Positions 1-12,283 of a stretch of 64,000 bases of DNA are shown here, piece by piece. The DNA comes from Euglena gracilis (lineage: Eukaryota > Euglenida > Euglenophyceae > Euglenales): positions 32,781,417-32,845,416 of the forward strand of contig CP154955.1 in NCBI GenBank assembly GCA_039621445.1, given 5' to 3'. The notes beneath the pieces were generated by a model that saw only the letters and a list, made by a program, of their open reading frames with translations, was not told where the DNA came from and made no database searches. The position numbers and the translations under genes were made by a program. Within the stretch, counting starts at the first letter, position 1. Each line of letters starts with the position of its first letter.

Positions 1-1121
1 GGCCGGGCTGGACCCAACTTTATTTCACTCGACCCCCCCCCCCCCGGGGGGCTCCCAGCCTGAATTTGGGATGCTGGCTGGATTTGAGCTGCTGGCTGGC
101 TGGACCCCCCCCGTGGGGATGGGGTACCCTCCGGCTTAAGAAAACCCCTGATGAGCATCCCTAGATTCCAGAAGCCCGGGCGATTTATTTTCCACCACAA
201 GAATGAGGATCATCTGGATAGTATGTTCTAGGGGAAGAGTCTTCAAACTGCAGACTTGACCTCCAAACAGCCAAATATACATCCCTTGTCGAATGGCAGT
301 GCTGAAAAGGCTGTCCAAAAAACCAACAGATGTAAGCCTCGGGGGGGGGGGGTTGTTCCCAACCTTCTGTTTGCTGAAAAATGCAGAATAATGACACGAT
401 TTCAGATGCCCAAATCACAAATTGGGTGATTTATTATTGGGTGGCAGGGATGTATGGGAAGCCTTGAGGCGTGGGGGGGTTCACCCCGTCCCAACACGGG
501 GGGGGGGGGGGTTCGGTTTTATGAACGGACACCAGGACAAAATTGGTGGAAAATCCTTGATTCTTCTTTAAAAATAAAATATAAAATAAAATCTCTTTTT
601 TTTTTGATTTGAACACTTTGAACACTGTTATGTGGGAAATACCAAATCATCCAAAAATGTGCAATATATGCTCAGGAAGGAGGAAAAGGGGCTCTTTTTA
701 ATTCATTTTCCGGAAGCGCCGGAAGAAAATTTTTTGCTTTTTTTAAAACCTGCCAAGGAGTGGGGTAGGGTGTCGGACACCCCCTGCAAATATTGGGGGG
801 GGGGTATTCCGGACCCCCCCCACCCCCCTGGATACCACAGGCTTTCCATCTATCCCTGTTGGATGTCGCTAATTATGCACCTGTACCCTTCTCTAACCTA
901 ACACTCTGCCTTCTGTAAATGTGCTCATTTATTATAAAATGGTGGGGCGATCTCACGTTGGGTTCTCAAATATCTCCAAACAGTGTCGCTGATTCATATC
1001 AAGATAAGTCGGTTTAGATCCAATTTTGCTTGAACAACCATAAACAACTCCGGTTTTGGGTGGAGTTCTGCCCAAGACTTCAGGCTAGACATTTGGTCCC
1101 CAAGTGTGACGCATGCGGCAC
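1..1121. other. Left edge: intron or spacer, no firm gene
   Basis: Short G or C homopolymers are interspersed with AT-rich sequence. A possible 41-bp minus-strand exon at 261-301 (acceptor TTTTCAG, donor GTCAAG) could continue gene A, but nothing else supports it. Confidence 0.4.
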
Positions 1122-1559
1122 GTACCGCTCCGGGATCTTGGGGCATGTGACGCGGTAGACCTCCTTCGGGTCCACGGCCAGGGCTGAACAGGAAGGCCTG
1201 GGGTGGGTCGACCCCCCCCACCTGGGAGGTGGAGGGCTTGTCAACCCCCACCACACCACACCACCTGCAAAGAAAAATTCCTTCGGCGCCGAAAGTGACA
1301 AAAGAAAATTCTGACAGAAAAATCGGTGCCCCCGGAAATTTGGGAAAGCCTGGGGGGGGGGGGGTGGAACCCCCCTCACCAACCAGGGGGTGGGAGGGGG
1401 GTTCGACCCCCCCACACCACACCACCCACCACCCATCAGGTTTCGGGGATTCCTGTACAGCACTGTCCACGGCCGGGAACAGCACCTGCAAGAAGTCCGG
1501 GAACCGCACCGGGCCGCCGCCGCACGCGTTGTGGAAGTCCAGCCGCTGGAGGTGGACCC
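1122..1559 (-). CDS. EF-hand-like exon interrupted by a hAT-like MITE (gene A)
   Basis: Read on the minus strand, an acceptor (CCCACAG) precedes 1559 and a donor (GTGCCG) follows 1122. If the insertion at 1179-1465 and one copy of its 8-bp target duplication are removed, the exon is 143 bp: 2 nt plus exactly 47 open codons. It contains GGGPVRFPDFLQVLFP, which aligns with VTFEQLLRALFP and GAVTFYKLLHRLFP in the other gene A exons. Its length and phase match those of the 146-bp exon at 4826-4971. It joins in phase to the exon at 3473-3566, giving a Gly codon at the junction. The calcium loop is degenerate (an N/C/G-rich loop lacks the first Asp), so Ca2+ binding is doubtful for this copy. As assembled, element plus duplication is 295 bp, so plain read-through shifts the frame; the allele is either spliced around the element or broken. 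Confidence 0.6.
1179..1465 (-). mobile_element. hAT-like MITE, copy 1, inside a coding exon
   Basis: On the minus strand the element begins CAGTGCTGTACAGGAA and ends TTCCTGTTCAGCCCTG, an imperfect terminal inverted repeat. It is flanked by perfect 8-bp duplications of GCCGTGGA (plus positions 1171-1178 and 1466-1473). CAGG-type ends with 8-bp duplications are typical of hAT transposons. It encodes no transposase and is 287 bp long, so it is non-autonomous. Inside are G/C tracts with a GTCGAC core and a GGCGCC motif near 1284. It shares its body with the copy at 34003-34198. GT occurs at its sense-strand left tip (CAGTGCTGTAC) and AG at its right tip (TTCAG), so it could be spliced as an intron. 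Confidence 0.85.
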
Positions 1560-2499
1560 CTGTGGGGGGGGGGGGTTGGGGGAGGGACCGAACGCTGAAA
1601 TCTGCACGCGTGACACAGAACCAGCCAAGGTATGCGCAAAGATCTTCTCTTCGGAATCACAACGGGAAGAATGAGGCAAAGAGCTAAATTAAATTTTGGG
1701 ACTGTCATTGTGTTGGTTCGAAAAATGACAAAATGACAAAACGAAAATGCCAGCGGGCACGTGCACAGGCACACAGCACAAGCCACACTCGCTTGTGAGC
1801 AAGCACCTTCGGTCAAAAGCAATATGAAACAGCCAAAAGCGACCACAAACAACCAGCAGCCAGAAACGACTGCTTCTGGCTGCTTTTGGCCACATGTGGC
1901 CCCATATTTTGGGATGTTAATGGAAAATTTTGGTGAGATGTGCCCAAGCCTGATACAATACCCTGAAACTTCGACTTGTGAGAATTGGTGATGTGCAAAT
2001 GCACGTGTGCAATGTGCAAATAGACAGTGTGCGCAAAAAATGTGCACACCAACCCTTTGTGTGACTGCGAAAATGCAAAAAAGACAATGTCTAAAATTGA
2101 TGTGTTTGTAGAATTATTCAAGTGGTTGGTCTGCGCAAATATGCAAACCGTCTGTTTGGTCGGTCTGCGCAATGGTCAATTTAAAGTGGTTGGGTGTGGC
2201 AAATGCGCACATTGTCCATTTGTGCATTTCGCAAACTGACATCATTTCGATGGACAACTTGCCACTGAACTCAATGATTAACTGGTGGCAATCGTCCTGT
2301 GTTCTGTATCCTCCACATCAACCACCAGAATTCTCCAACACTTTATTGTGTATGTTGCATGTGTACTGTGCACTCTTTTCCAACCAAGTTTCAAAATTTC
2401 AACAACGAGCCGCAAAGCTTCAAGTAGTCAGCAAAGGGGTGGACCTGTCGCCCCACCTCCAGAACACCAAGTGGCACTGGCAGCTGTCACACAGGAAAT

Positions 2500-4470
2500 G
2501 GGGGTGTGGGTACCGGAGTTTTTGTGTACCCCCACCCCCCCCCCAGATTGCCCCACCAGATTGGCCATTTGGGTTTTGTAAAACACCCCGGGCCAGATTA
2601 GCCATTCGATTCTCGGAGAAATACCATGCCAAACTGGCCATTTCCCTGTTTTTAACCCCCCCAAATTGGCCAACAGGCCAAGGGAAAAAATTTGATTTCA
2701 CCCGCTAAATTGGCTATTTTGGTCAAAAATGGGGAACCCCCGTGGCAGATTGCTCCCCCCAAATTGCCCATTTGGGAGGTCCAAGGCCCCCAGAGGGGTG
2801 GCCACTCTGGGGGGGGGGGGGTGAGTGTATTTTGGGGGTTTTTTGCACTTCGGGGGATTGGTCACAAGATTTTCCACGCCGACCACTCAAAAAACAGCAA
2901 AATCGGCCAAAATTCTGGCGGCCACCAATTGTCCAAAAAAGGAGTTGCACCTTCACACAGAGCCAACCCAAAATGATTAAAGCACTGAAAAACGTCAAAA
3001 AAATGATCAAAATAATAAAAATGGCACAAAATGGTGAAAAATGTTGAGCAATGGGGCAGAAATGAAAACGGCAAAAATGACAAACAAATAAAACAAAATG
3101 CAAAATGCAAAAAGTGGCTTAAAATGGACAAGCAAAACAATTGGTGGTCAAATGTGGTCAAAAATGATCAAAAATGGGCGAAACCCAGTCAAAATGGACA
3201 GAAATTACCGAAGCGGCCAAAAGTAGCCTAAATGGCTACCTCGGAACCCCACCTTTGGCCTCCAATAATCTCATCACCCTGCATCGCCCTGCATCATCGA
3301 AGGTGCTTGATTATAAACATCCACCGTGCTCAGGGACAAAAACCTTGCTGAGCCATTTCTATGAGCAGAAAAGCAACTGCACAATTCTCCAGACGAATAC
3401 CCCCCAAAAAACCCTTGTAATACGACCATAGAGCAAAAAAAAAACGTGATCCATGTAGTGACAGTAACGTACCGTGGATAAACGAAGGGAAGCTGTGCAG
3501 CTTTGGCAAGCTCAGAACTCCTTTTGTGGAGATCCGTTCGAACTCTTCACGAAGTAGCTTGAGCTCCTGGAGGGGGGAGAGGGACACGTTTGTCACGCAC
3601 AGGCAGCCCGGCAGCCTGCTTGCCTTTTTTTGCTGCTGTTGACCACTTTTGCCAACTTTTGGCCACTTTTTGCTGCTTTGATTTCAAAAACAGCAAAAAA
3701 AGTGGTCATGAATGGCCAAACATGATTCTTCAAAAAAATGCCAAAAAAATATCCAAAAATGGCCAAAAAAAAGGCAAAACCGAGCAGAAATAGAAAAAAA
3801 AGAGGCGAAAATGAATCAAAAGCACCAAAAAAAGTGGCAAAAATAGCCTTAAAATTGGGCAAATGTGGGCAAAATTGGGCAAAAAAAAAAAAGGTCAAAA
3901 GGTGTAAAAAAAAACGTCTAGAAGTGGCCCAAAGCCAGAATTCACAAAAAGTGGCCAAAGGGAGCCAAAGGTCACGCCCAGTCACGCCCTTCACACCCAG
4001 TTGCGCCCACATTTCACAGGTGATTGGTAACCCCCCCCCAAAAAATAAATCCCGGGTCTTATTTTTGAGTCCGATTCTGGAAGCCTCCAGGGGGGGTCTT
4101 ATTTTTGGATTTTTTTGACCGACATGGGCCCGAAAAAAAAACCATTTTTCAGGTTCCCAAGAGCACTAAAAATTTTCCTTTGGCGCTTCGCGCCATGTGT
4201 GAATTGGTGTAAATTGACATTTACCATGTTTTTTGCACTTCAAATATCTGAAATGTTTTGAAATTTCATCATATTTGTGTATGAATTTGGGGTTTTTGGT
4301 ATTTTTCCAGAGAAAAATTTCACCGTCCCCGGCGCTTCGCGCCGTTGGGGGGGTCTTATTTATGGGGGGTCTTATTTTTGGATTTTTGCTCGATTGCGCC
4401 AAGGGGCAGGCTTGTTTTGGGGGGGTCTTATTTTTGGGGGGTCTTATTTTTGGGGGGGGGGGGTTAGTGC
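2500..4470. repeat. Low-complexity GGCCAAAA tracts and G-tract/TCTTATTTTT repeats
   Basis: At about 3000-3230 and 3640-3975 the sequence is a degenerate series of TGGCCAAAA-like steps. At 4090-4460 the string GGGGGTCTTATTTTTGG recurs at least five times, with GGCGC-TTC-GCGCC palindromes at about 4184 and 4339. Only the exon at 3473-3566 is coding here. Confidence 0.6.
3473..3566 (-). CDS. EF-hand-like exon (gene A)
   Basis: The exon has a strong acceptor (CCCCCTCCAG) and a canonical donor (GTACGT). It encodes 31 codons plus one base, beginning ELKLLREEFERI and continuing TKGVLSLPKLHSF. The helix-loop-helix spacing around the central Gly fits the first, degenerate EF-hand of a pair, followed by the 1122-1559 exon as the second. 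Its start phase agrees with the end of the upstream exon at 4826-4971. Loop acidic residues are missing, so it is probably structural. Confidence 0.6.
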
Positions 4471-4645
4471 GGGAAGCCTTGGAACGGACTTCAGCCTCCA
4501 ATGAACAACACAACCAACTTAAGAACTCCGACCCACAAGGTGGGCTCCATATTCACAAACCCCGCCACATTTTCCCGCTTCCTTCACACACCACGAACCT
4601 TAACGACCGTCAAAGATGGCTGGTGCCATCATAAATCACAGAAAT

Positions 4646-4714
4646 ACACACACACGCACACGCACACACAACACTCACAGGCACACACGCGCGCGCGCAC
4701 ACACACACACACGC
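4646..4714. repeat. Impure CA/CG dinucleotide microsatellite
   Basis: CACACG and CGCGCG blocks alternate. The tract lies in the intron or spacer downstream of the 4826-4971 exon. Confidence 0.9.
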
Positions 4715-4825
4715 AAAATGGACAATACAAAAATAATGAGGAGCAATGGTGTCTTCCCACAGGGGAAAAATACGTCACCCAGCCAATCCAGCCCGAACGC
4801 AGCGTGGCCACACACAATGACACAC

Positions 4826-4971
4826 TTTGGCGGTGATGGAGGTCTGGCACAACCGGGCAAGGTTGAGCCAGGGCAGGCGGGGGAAGAGGCGGTGGAGCAG
4901 CTTGTAGAAGGTCACCGCGCCGGAGCGGTCGGTGTCCATGCAGCGGAAGAGCAGCGGGGTGATGGTGCGCC
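4826..4971 (-). CDS. EF-hand calcium-binding exon with canonical loop (gene A)
   Basis: This 146-bp exon (2 nt plus 48 codons) lies between acceptor CCGTCGCAG and donor GTGTGT. It encodes LLFRCMDTDRSGAVTFYKLL, in which DTDRSGAVTFYK is a good 12-residue EF-hand loop: Asp at 1 and 3, Ser at 5, Gly at 6 and Val at 8, though position 12 is Lys rather than Glu. The sequence HRLFPRLPW that follows is the family signature. Third positions are almost all G or C. Both ends are in phase with the flanking gene A exons. The role is presumably Ca2+ sensing or buffering; the parent protein is not recognised. Confidence 0.75.
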
Positions 4972-5697
4972 CTGCGACGGAATATCCCACCCCGACGGAT
5001 GGCGGTGGTACCCCCTGTCCAAGGCAGGCCGATCAATATGTCGTTGACACGGAGGGGGGGGCTGCAGTGACCTGGTGGGGTGTCAACGCCACTGTAATTC
5101 AATGAAAAACCTTGGGTGGAGTTCTGGAAAAATGTGGATGACATGGAAGGTGTGGTAACGACACAGTGTGTCTTGGACAATAGGGTCCACGTCCTCTCCC
5201 CCGCCCGCCACCAGAAACCGATTGGACTGCCTCCGTGGAATAATCAAATAAACTGAAGCAATTTCTCTACAGCGAGCCTTGACAAGGTTTGCCAATGTGA
5301 TATGTTGCCAAAAGGTTGTACTAAAGCTACCCACACCGACATTGGACTGCTGCTTCCCCAGGATAGGGTTGGATCAGTCTGAGGTATTGGGTCAGGTTTG
5401 CTCGTAGCGCTGTAGCAGAGCTGGCTTGGGTGCTGTCTGGGCACACAATGGGAGGAAAGAAGCTTTTGGGTATGTAGTTGAATACCCACCCACTCAACTG
5501 AGGGTTGGTTTCCCTTTTTGACACAGCGTATTCGTACGAGACATTAAATGTTCAATTTTCTTTATTTGTGGCCCACCAGGAGCCCAAAAGATCATCGTCC
5601 TTCCGGTTTACATCAACGATTTTGAAGACCCAATTTCATTGGCTTTAAAGACTGTTTGAAACTGCATTCGGTTTTGAGATTCTGAACACAGCAGCAC

Positions 5698-5799
5698 CTC
5701 CCTCGCCAAGCACACCCGCCACGACCTTCCCCACCAGCTGCAGCTCCGATAGCTCCCCAAGGCGGTCAGTGTCAAGGGTGCCGAAAGCATCGAACGCGG
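5698..5799 (-). CDS. EF-hand exon (gene A)
   Basis: The exon encodes AFDAFGTLDTDRLGELSELQ, an entering helix followed by the 12-residue loop DTDRLGELSELQ with Gly at position 6 and Leu at 8. It ends with one spare base before donor GTGCTG, which completes a Gly codon with the 4826-4971 exon, so the two form a consecutive EF-hand pair. The acceptor (CTCCCGAG) is weaker than the others. The start phase does not match the end of the 5982-6141 exon, so a short exon between them is probably missing or this start is wrong. Confidence 0.55.
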
Positions 5800-5981
5800 C
5801 TCGGGAGGCACGGTACCCCCCCCCGGACGACCGGCAAGCAACTCAGACCTTGGAAGCAATGCTATGGAGAGGGCCCCTCACAAATATCGATGCGCAGTCT
5901 GAGGTGGCAGGCAGCATGGGCGGACGACTCTGCCCTTTCTGTCGCGGCACAAAGACAAAAGCCACGCCCCTGAAACCTCAC

Positions 5982-6141
5982 GTGGAGCCCTGCGCTGACA
6001 CTGCTCGTCCTGAGCCAGGGGTCAGCCAGCTTGCGTCGTGGTGCCTTCCGAGGCAGGTACAGCATGTTTGTCTCTGTCAGCTCGTCGGCATCGAGGGCGG
6101 GTCGAGTCGGGGCGATGTCGATGGTGGAGCTGTGGCAAAAC
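5982..6141 (-). CDS. Linker exon of gene A, very clear splice sites
   Basis: This is one of the best-defined exons, with acceptor TCTGCAG and donor GTGAGG. Its 160 bp are one base plus 53 open codons. It encodes a basic, proline-containing stretch that includes IAPTRPALDADELTET and LPRKAPRRKLADPWL. The first base completes an ATG codon with the two spare bases of the 6852-6993 exon. There is no recognisable domain; it is likely a linker between EF-hand pairs. Confidence 0.65.
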
Positions 6142-6851
6142 CTGCAGAGTGAGAAAGGGCACATGCGCATGACAAGGCTGGCTCACCAGGCTGCTTCTTG
6201 CCAGCCCTGGGATGCCTTCTGTGACGGGACATTGCCGTTGCGTGACGGCGGCGTCTGTACCACCGCACTCTCAACCCCGAAATTCTTCATTACAACATAA
6301 TTAATATTTTAGCATTTCATTTTAACATTTTAACATATATTAATAATTCTTCATTCCACAACGTCACTTCGAGTTAGTGCACTTAACATAACTTAACTGA
6401 ACTGAACATAAGAACTTAACGAGGGGGGTCAGCTCAGAGGCCAGAAGATTTAGGATGGTTATAAACAGGCTGCTGGCTGACCTGGTGGGGTCCCTGGCTC
6501 AGTTAGGGGGGGGGGGATAAACATCACAATTTCATTCAGAAATTATGATTATACAAACATTGAGAAATCAGACAAAAAACTGATTTAGAAAGGTTGGCAG
6601 CTCAAACCAGATCCATTTTGCCAACTTTGGCAATTACCGGGTCATTATCATTTAGCTGCCCATTTGGCGCCGGGTCAGGAAAAAAACGGGTCGCTAGGGG
6701 GTCCAGGGCAGGAAAACGGCTACTGGTTGGCTGCACCCCGCTGGGGGACCCCTCTGGCTTAAGCGATGCCTTGGTACCAAACCAGTCAATACCTGCCCAT
6801 AGCACCGCACTTTCTGATGCAATTTGTATCTGGGTGTGGGTGTGTGCTTAC

Positions 6852-6993
6852 ATGGGCCAGCACTGAATTTGAAGGCATGAGAGGACACACTCGAGGTCGC
6901 CAGGATGCTTCCAGTGCCGGGTGGCATACGCCAAATACCACGGCGGGATGAGCGGGAAAAGCGCTGCCAGTAGCTGGTTGAAGCTGAGCCTTC
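6852..6993 (-). CDS. EF-hand second-half exon (gene A)
   Basis: Acceptor CGTTTTTCAG and donor GTAAGC bound 142 bp. The exon begins with two bases that complete a Gly codon with the upstream exon at 7591-7669. The join reads DTEKTGRLSFNQLLAALFP, a full EF-hand loop (D-x-E-x-T-G-x-L) split by a phase-1 intron at its Gly, followed by the LFP signature. Matching phase at both ends and the reconstructed loop make this a strong call. Confidence 0.7.
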
Positions 6994-7535
6994 CTGAAAA
7001 ACGACACACACAAGCATGTAAACACCACTGCTGGTTTTTTCAGCAAAAACAATCCAAAGCAGGCCATTTAAAGGCTTTAAAAACCAAGGGGTCTGCTGGC
7101 TAGCCATTTTGCCAGACTGGAAAAACGGGACAAGAAAAAACGGCTGGGAGGTCTGGGGTCTTCCCAGATGGAAAAAAACACCTCTGGCGCTGTGTGCCGA
7201 CGTGGAAATGAATGGGTTCTTGGTTGACTTTGTTCAAAAAAAAAACCCAAAAATGGACAAAAATGGGCCTTTTTGGCCAGTATTGGGGTACCAAAAATTT
7301 TTTGGTGCTTTGCGCCGGTCAGGGTATACTTTTTTCCCACTAGTCAGCCCTGCTGGTGGACCCCCCTCCTGGGTCCACTAGGGTTTCCAATAGCCAAAAT
7401 TGGACTGGCTGCAATCCAGCCTCTGCGGGGGGGGGGGGGTACTGTGAACCCATGAGCAATGGCATGATCCAAAGCAATATCTTTTGTTTGTGGTCACACC
7501 TGGGGCGCATAAGTCTGTTAGGGGGGGTTCTATGT

Positions 7536-7536
<1 letters not shown>

Positions 7537-7585
<49 letters not shown>

Positions 7586-7590
7586 CACAC
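7537..7590. repeat. (CA)n microsatellite abutting a splice donor
   Basis: About 24 CA units (GT on the minus strand), slightly interrupted at one end. The tract lies at the start of the gene A intron after exon 7591-7669. Confidence 0.95.
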
Positions 7591-7669
7591 CAGTTTTCTC
7601 AGTGTCTGCCTGGAGAAAGATGTGGAGGTTCCAATGTACCCCTCGGTGGGCAGGCAGGCGGAGGAAATC
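7591..7669 (-). CDS. EF-hand first-half exon ending at a GT microsatellite (gene A)
   Basis: This 79-bp exon (26 codons plus one base) follows acceptor CCTGTTGCAG. It encodes DFLRLPAHRGVHWNLHIFLQ and ends ADTEKT plus G. The G completes Gly6 of an EF-hand loop continued at 6993. The intron begins GTGTGTTGTG, so its 5' splice site is the edge of the (GT)n tract at 7537-7590. The overlapping plus-strand frame is also open, but lacks this phase-matched continuation. Confidence 0.6.
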
Positions 7670-7842
7670 CTGCAACAGGCGGGGACATATCTCGTTGGAC
7701 ATTTAAAAAGAATTACACTTTTTGTATAAAAATCACCCAGACTGGCCCAACTGTGAACGTACACCCTCATTCCCCCCCCCCCCCGGCACACACCATGCAC
7801 CGATTCCCGCAATCACTCACACCCACACTCTCACTCACACAC

Positions 7843-7926
7843 GTAAGCGTCGATCTGGAAGCGGTCTGCATCCTTCGCGTCAACCATCTTCTGAAGCTCC
7901 ACATACTCCCAGAAATCGAGGCCGCA
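7843..7926 (-). CDS. EF-hand second-half exon (gene A)
   Basis: Acceptor TTTGTGCAG and donor GTGTGTGAG bound exactly 28 codons in phase 0-0. The exon encodes CGLDFWEYVELQKMVDAKDA. GLDFWEY is the end of an EF-hand loop (Gly6, Leu8, Glu12) with its exiting helix. It joins in phase to both neighbours. The intron separating it from 8015-8087 is only about 88 bp. Confidence 0.7.
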
Positions 7927-8014
7927 CTGCACAAAGCCACACAAGCACATCGCCGTGAACCAGTCTCGGGCATCCGATGCCGGCAACGCTACCAGATTGC
8001 AAAGGGGGCGGCAC

Positions 8015-8087
8015 CTTGGCGAGGCAGCAGGCGGCCGCGGGCTGCATGGAGGGGAAGAGCGCTCGCAGCAGCTGCTCAAAGGTCACC
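8015..8087 (-). CDS. EF-hand-like exon with LFP signature (gene A)
   Basis: Acceptor CCACCACCAG and donor GTGCCG bound one base plus 24 codons. The exon encodes VTFEQLLRALFPSMQP followed by an Ala/Cys-rich stretch. VTFEQLLRALFP aligns position for position with VTFYKLLHRLFP at 4826-4971. This is the most upstream exon of gene A that I can place; its first half-loop should lie on another exon further right. Confidence 0.65.
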
Positions 8088-8394
8088 CTGGTGGTGGACG
8101 GCGCAGAGAGGAGCAAAGCACTCAAACGTGCACCAGAGATCTACAAATAAAGAAATATCAACTACGTCACGTTTTTTCAAAAAAAAGAAATCCGGTCTAT
8201 GCAATAAAGGACACCCCCAGCAAGGGTTCCACTTGTGTGGGGAGGGAGCCCTCCCTCTGATGCAAGTGGGATCAGTCCCCAATTCCCAGGTTCCGATGCA
8301 GGATTATTCTTACGGTGTGCCAAAATCCGAGTTAGAGTTAAAAACTAAGTTTGGAGTGGGTCAGGCTTCGGGTTACAGCTATGTTAGGAGCAGG

Positions 8395-8520
8395 CCAGAG
8401 GGTTCGCTGAGCTTTTATTCCTTTACAGTAAGAGCGAAGTTTACCTCCCCCCTTGTCCAACGACCGCTAACGTTCGTCTCCAATTTTGAAAATATCTCGA
8501 AAACGAAAAGAGTTAAATAA
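8395..8520 (+). repeat. Diverged fragment of the 1.4-kb fold-back unit
   Basis: Its first bases resemble the start of the units at 10970, 12284 and 13687 (GCTGAGC then TAAGAGCGAAG). It also keeps the AAAATATCTCGAAAACG motif found inside those units, but the middle is deleted. Confidence 0.5.
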
Positions 8521-10969
<2,449 letters not shown>

Positions 10970-12283
10970 TCGCTGAGCTCTTATCTCTTTAGAGTAAGAG
11001 CGAAGCTTACCACCCCGGCGACGGGGGGTCCGACCCCCCCCCCCCGCCCCCCCTCCCGCCACCCCCCTGGGTAGGTCCGGAAACCCCGGGATTATCGATG
11101 TGACTGGATTTCGTGGGCCCCCAAAATGAATAGCCTTGTGGAGCCTTGTGAATCTCTGGAGCCTTTCGGTTGCCCGCAACTCCCCGCCAGTCCGGAGATA
11201 TGCCCCGAGCAAAAAAGTTGTCTACCGTTTTTTTTTCTGGGGAAATTGCAGGGTCATTTTGGGGTCAAAAAATCGAAAATTTCAAAATATCTCAAAAACA
11301 CTGGGGAGTTGAGAAAAAGTAAAGAGGACCTCATTCCACAACTTTGGGACGCCCGATCGACCGGTATGCGCGGTTTGGGCCAACTCCTCGCCTGGGCCGA
11401 GATACGGCCGTTTTGTGGTTTTGGGCCAGTTTTGCCAGTTTTGGCCATTTCGGGGCCCGAAACCGTAAATTGGCCGTATCTCGGACTAGACGTGGAGTTG
11501 GGACCCAAACCAGGGGGTCAATCATGAGGTTTGGGGGGGGGGGGTTGACCGTTTTTTTGGGGTTCCCGGGGTCTGGTTGCGCGATTTTGGGCCAGTTTTG
11601 GGTATTCGGGGACCCCTGAGGGCGCGGCGAGGACAGGGCGGCTGGGGAGGCAGGGGGGGTCGGGAGGCAGGTCGGGACCCAAAAATTTTGAAATTTTTTT
11701 TGATCAAAAACACTTTTTTTCACTTTAGAACATCAAAAAAAGTGTTTTTGAGCGAAAAACACTTTTCCGACCCGGACCCCATGCCCCCCCCCCCTGGCTG
11801 GGGCCCGCCCCCCCCCCCCAGGCCGGTTGACTTGGCCATTTTTGGGTCAAAAAGTCGAAAAAATTCGAAAAAAAAATTGCCCAAAACCATGTTTTTTGGC
11901 CTCCCGGACCCGAAAAAAGTGTTTTCGAGCCGAAAATGAGCGTTTTTGGACCCCTGGCCCCCCATTTTGGGCCCGAATTCTATGCACTTTGGGTCATTTT
12001 TAGGTCGAAAAAGTCGAAAAAAATCGGAAAAAATTTTTGACCAATACGATATTTTTTGACCTCCCGGACCTGGAAAACCTGTTTTTGAACCGAAAATGAG
12101 CGTTCTTCAACACCCGTACCCGGGCCGCCGGCCGGGCCGGGCCGACGGGCCGCCGGCCGGGCCGGGCCACCGGGCCGCCGGCCGGGCCGGGCCGCCGGGT
12201 CGCCGGCCGGGCCGGGCCGCCGGGCGAGTCCGGGCCAGGCCGGGGTGGTCTCCCAAAGAGCTCAGCTCTACGTCACACCCTGG
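10970..12283 (+). repeat. 1.3-kb fold-back repeat unit, tandem copy 1
   Basis: The unit begins TCGCTGAGCTCTTATCTC and ends CTCTACGTCACACCCTGG. It contains an inverted repeat TCAAAAACACTTTTTTT (11704-11720) with its exact complement at 11735-11751, a longer imperfect inverted repeat around the ACGGCCGTTTT/AATTGGCCGTAT region, and a (CCGGGCCGG)n minisatellite at 12118-12240. The motif GCTGAGCTCTT is inverted near the two ends. I see no conserved reading frame. Confidence 0.85.
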
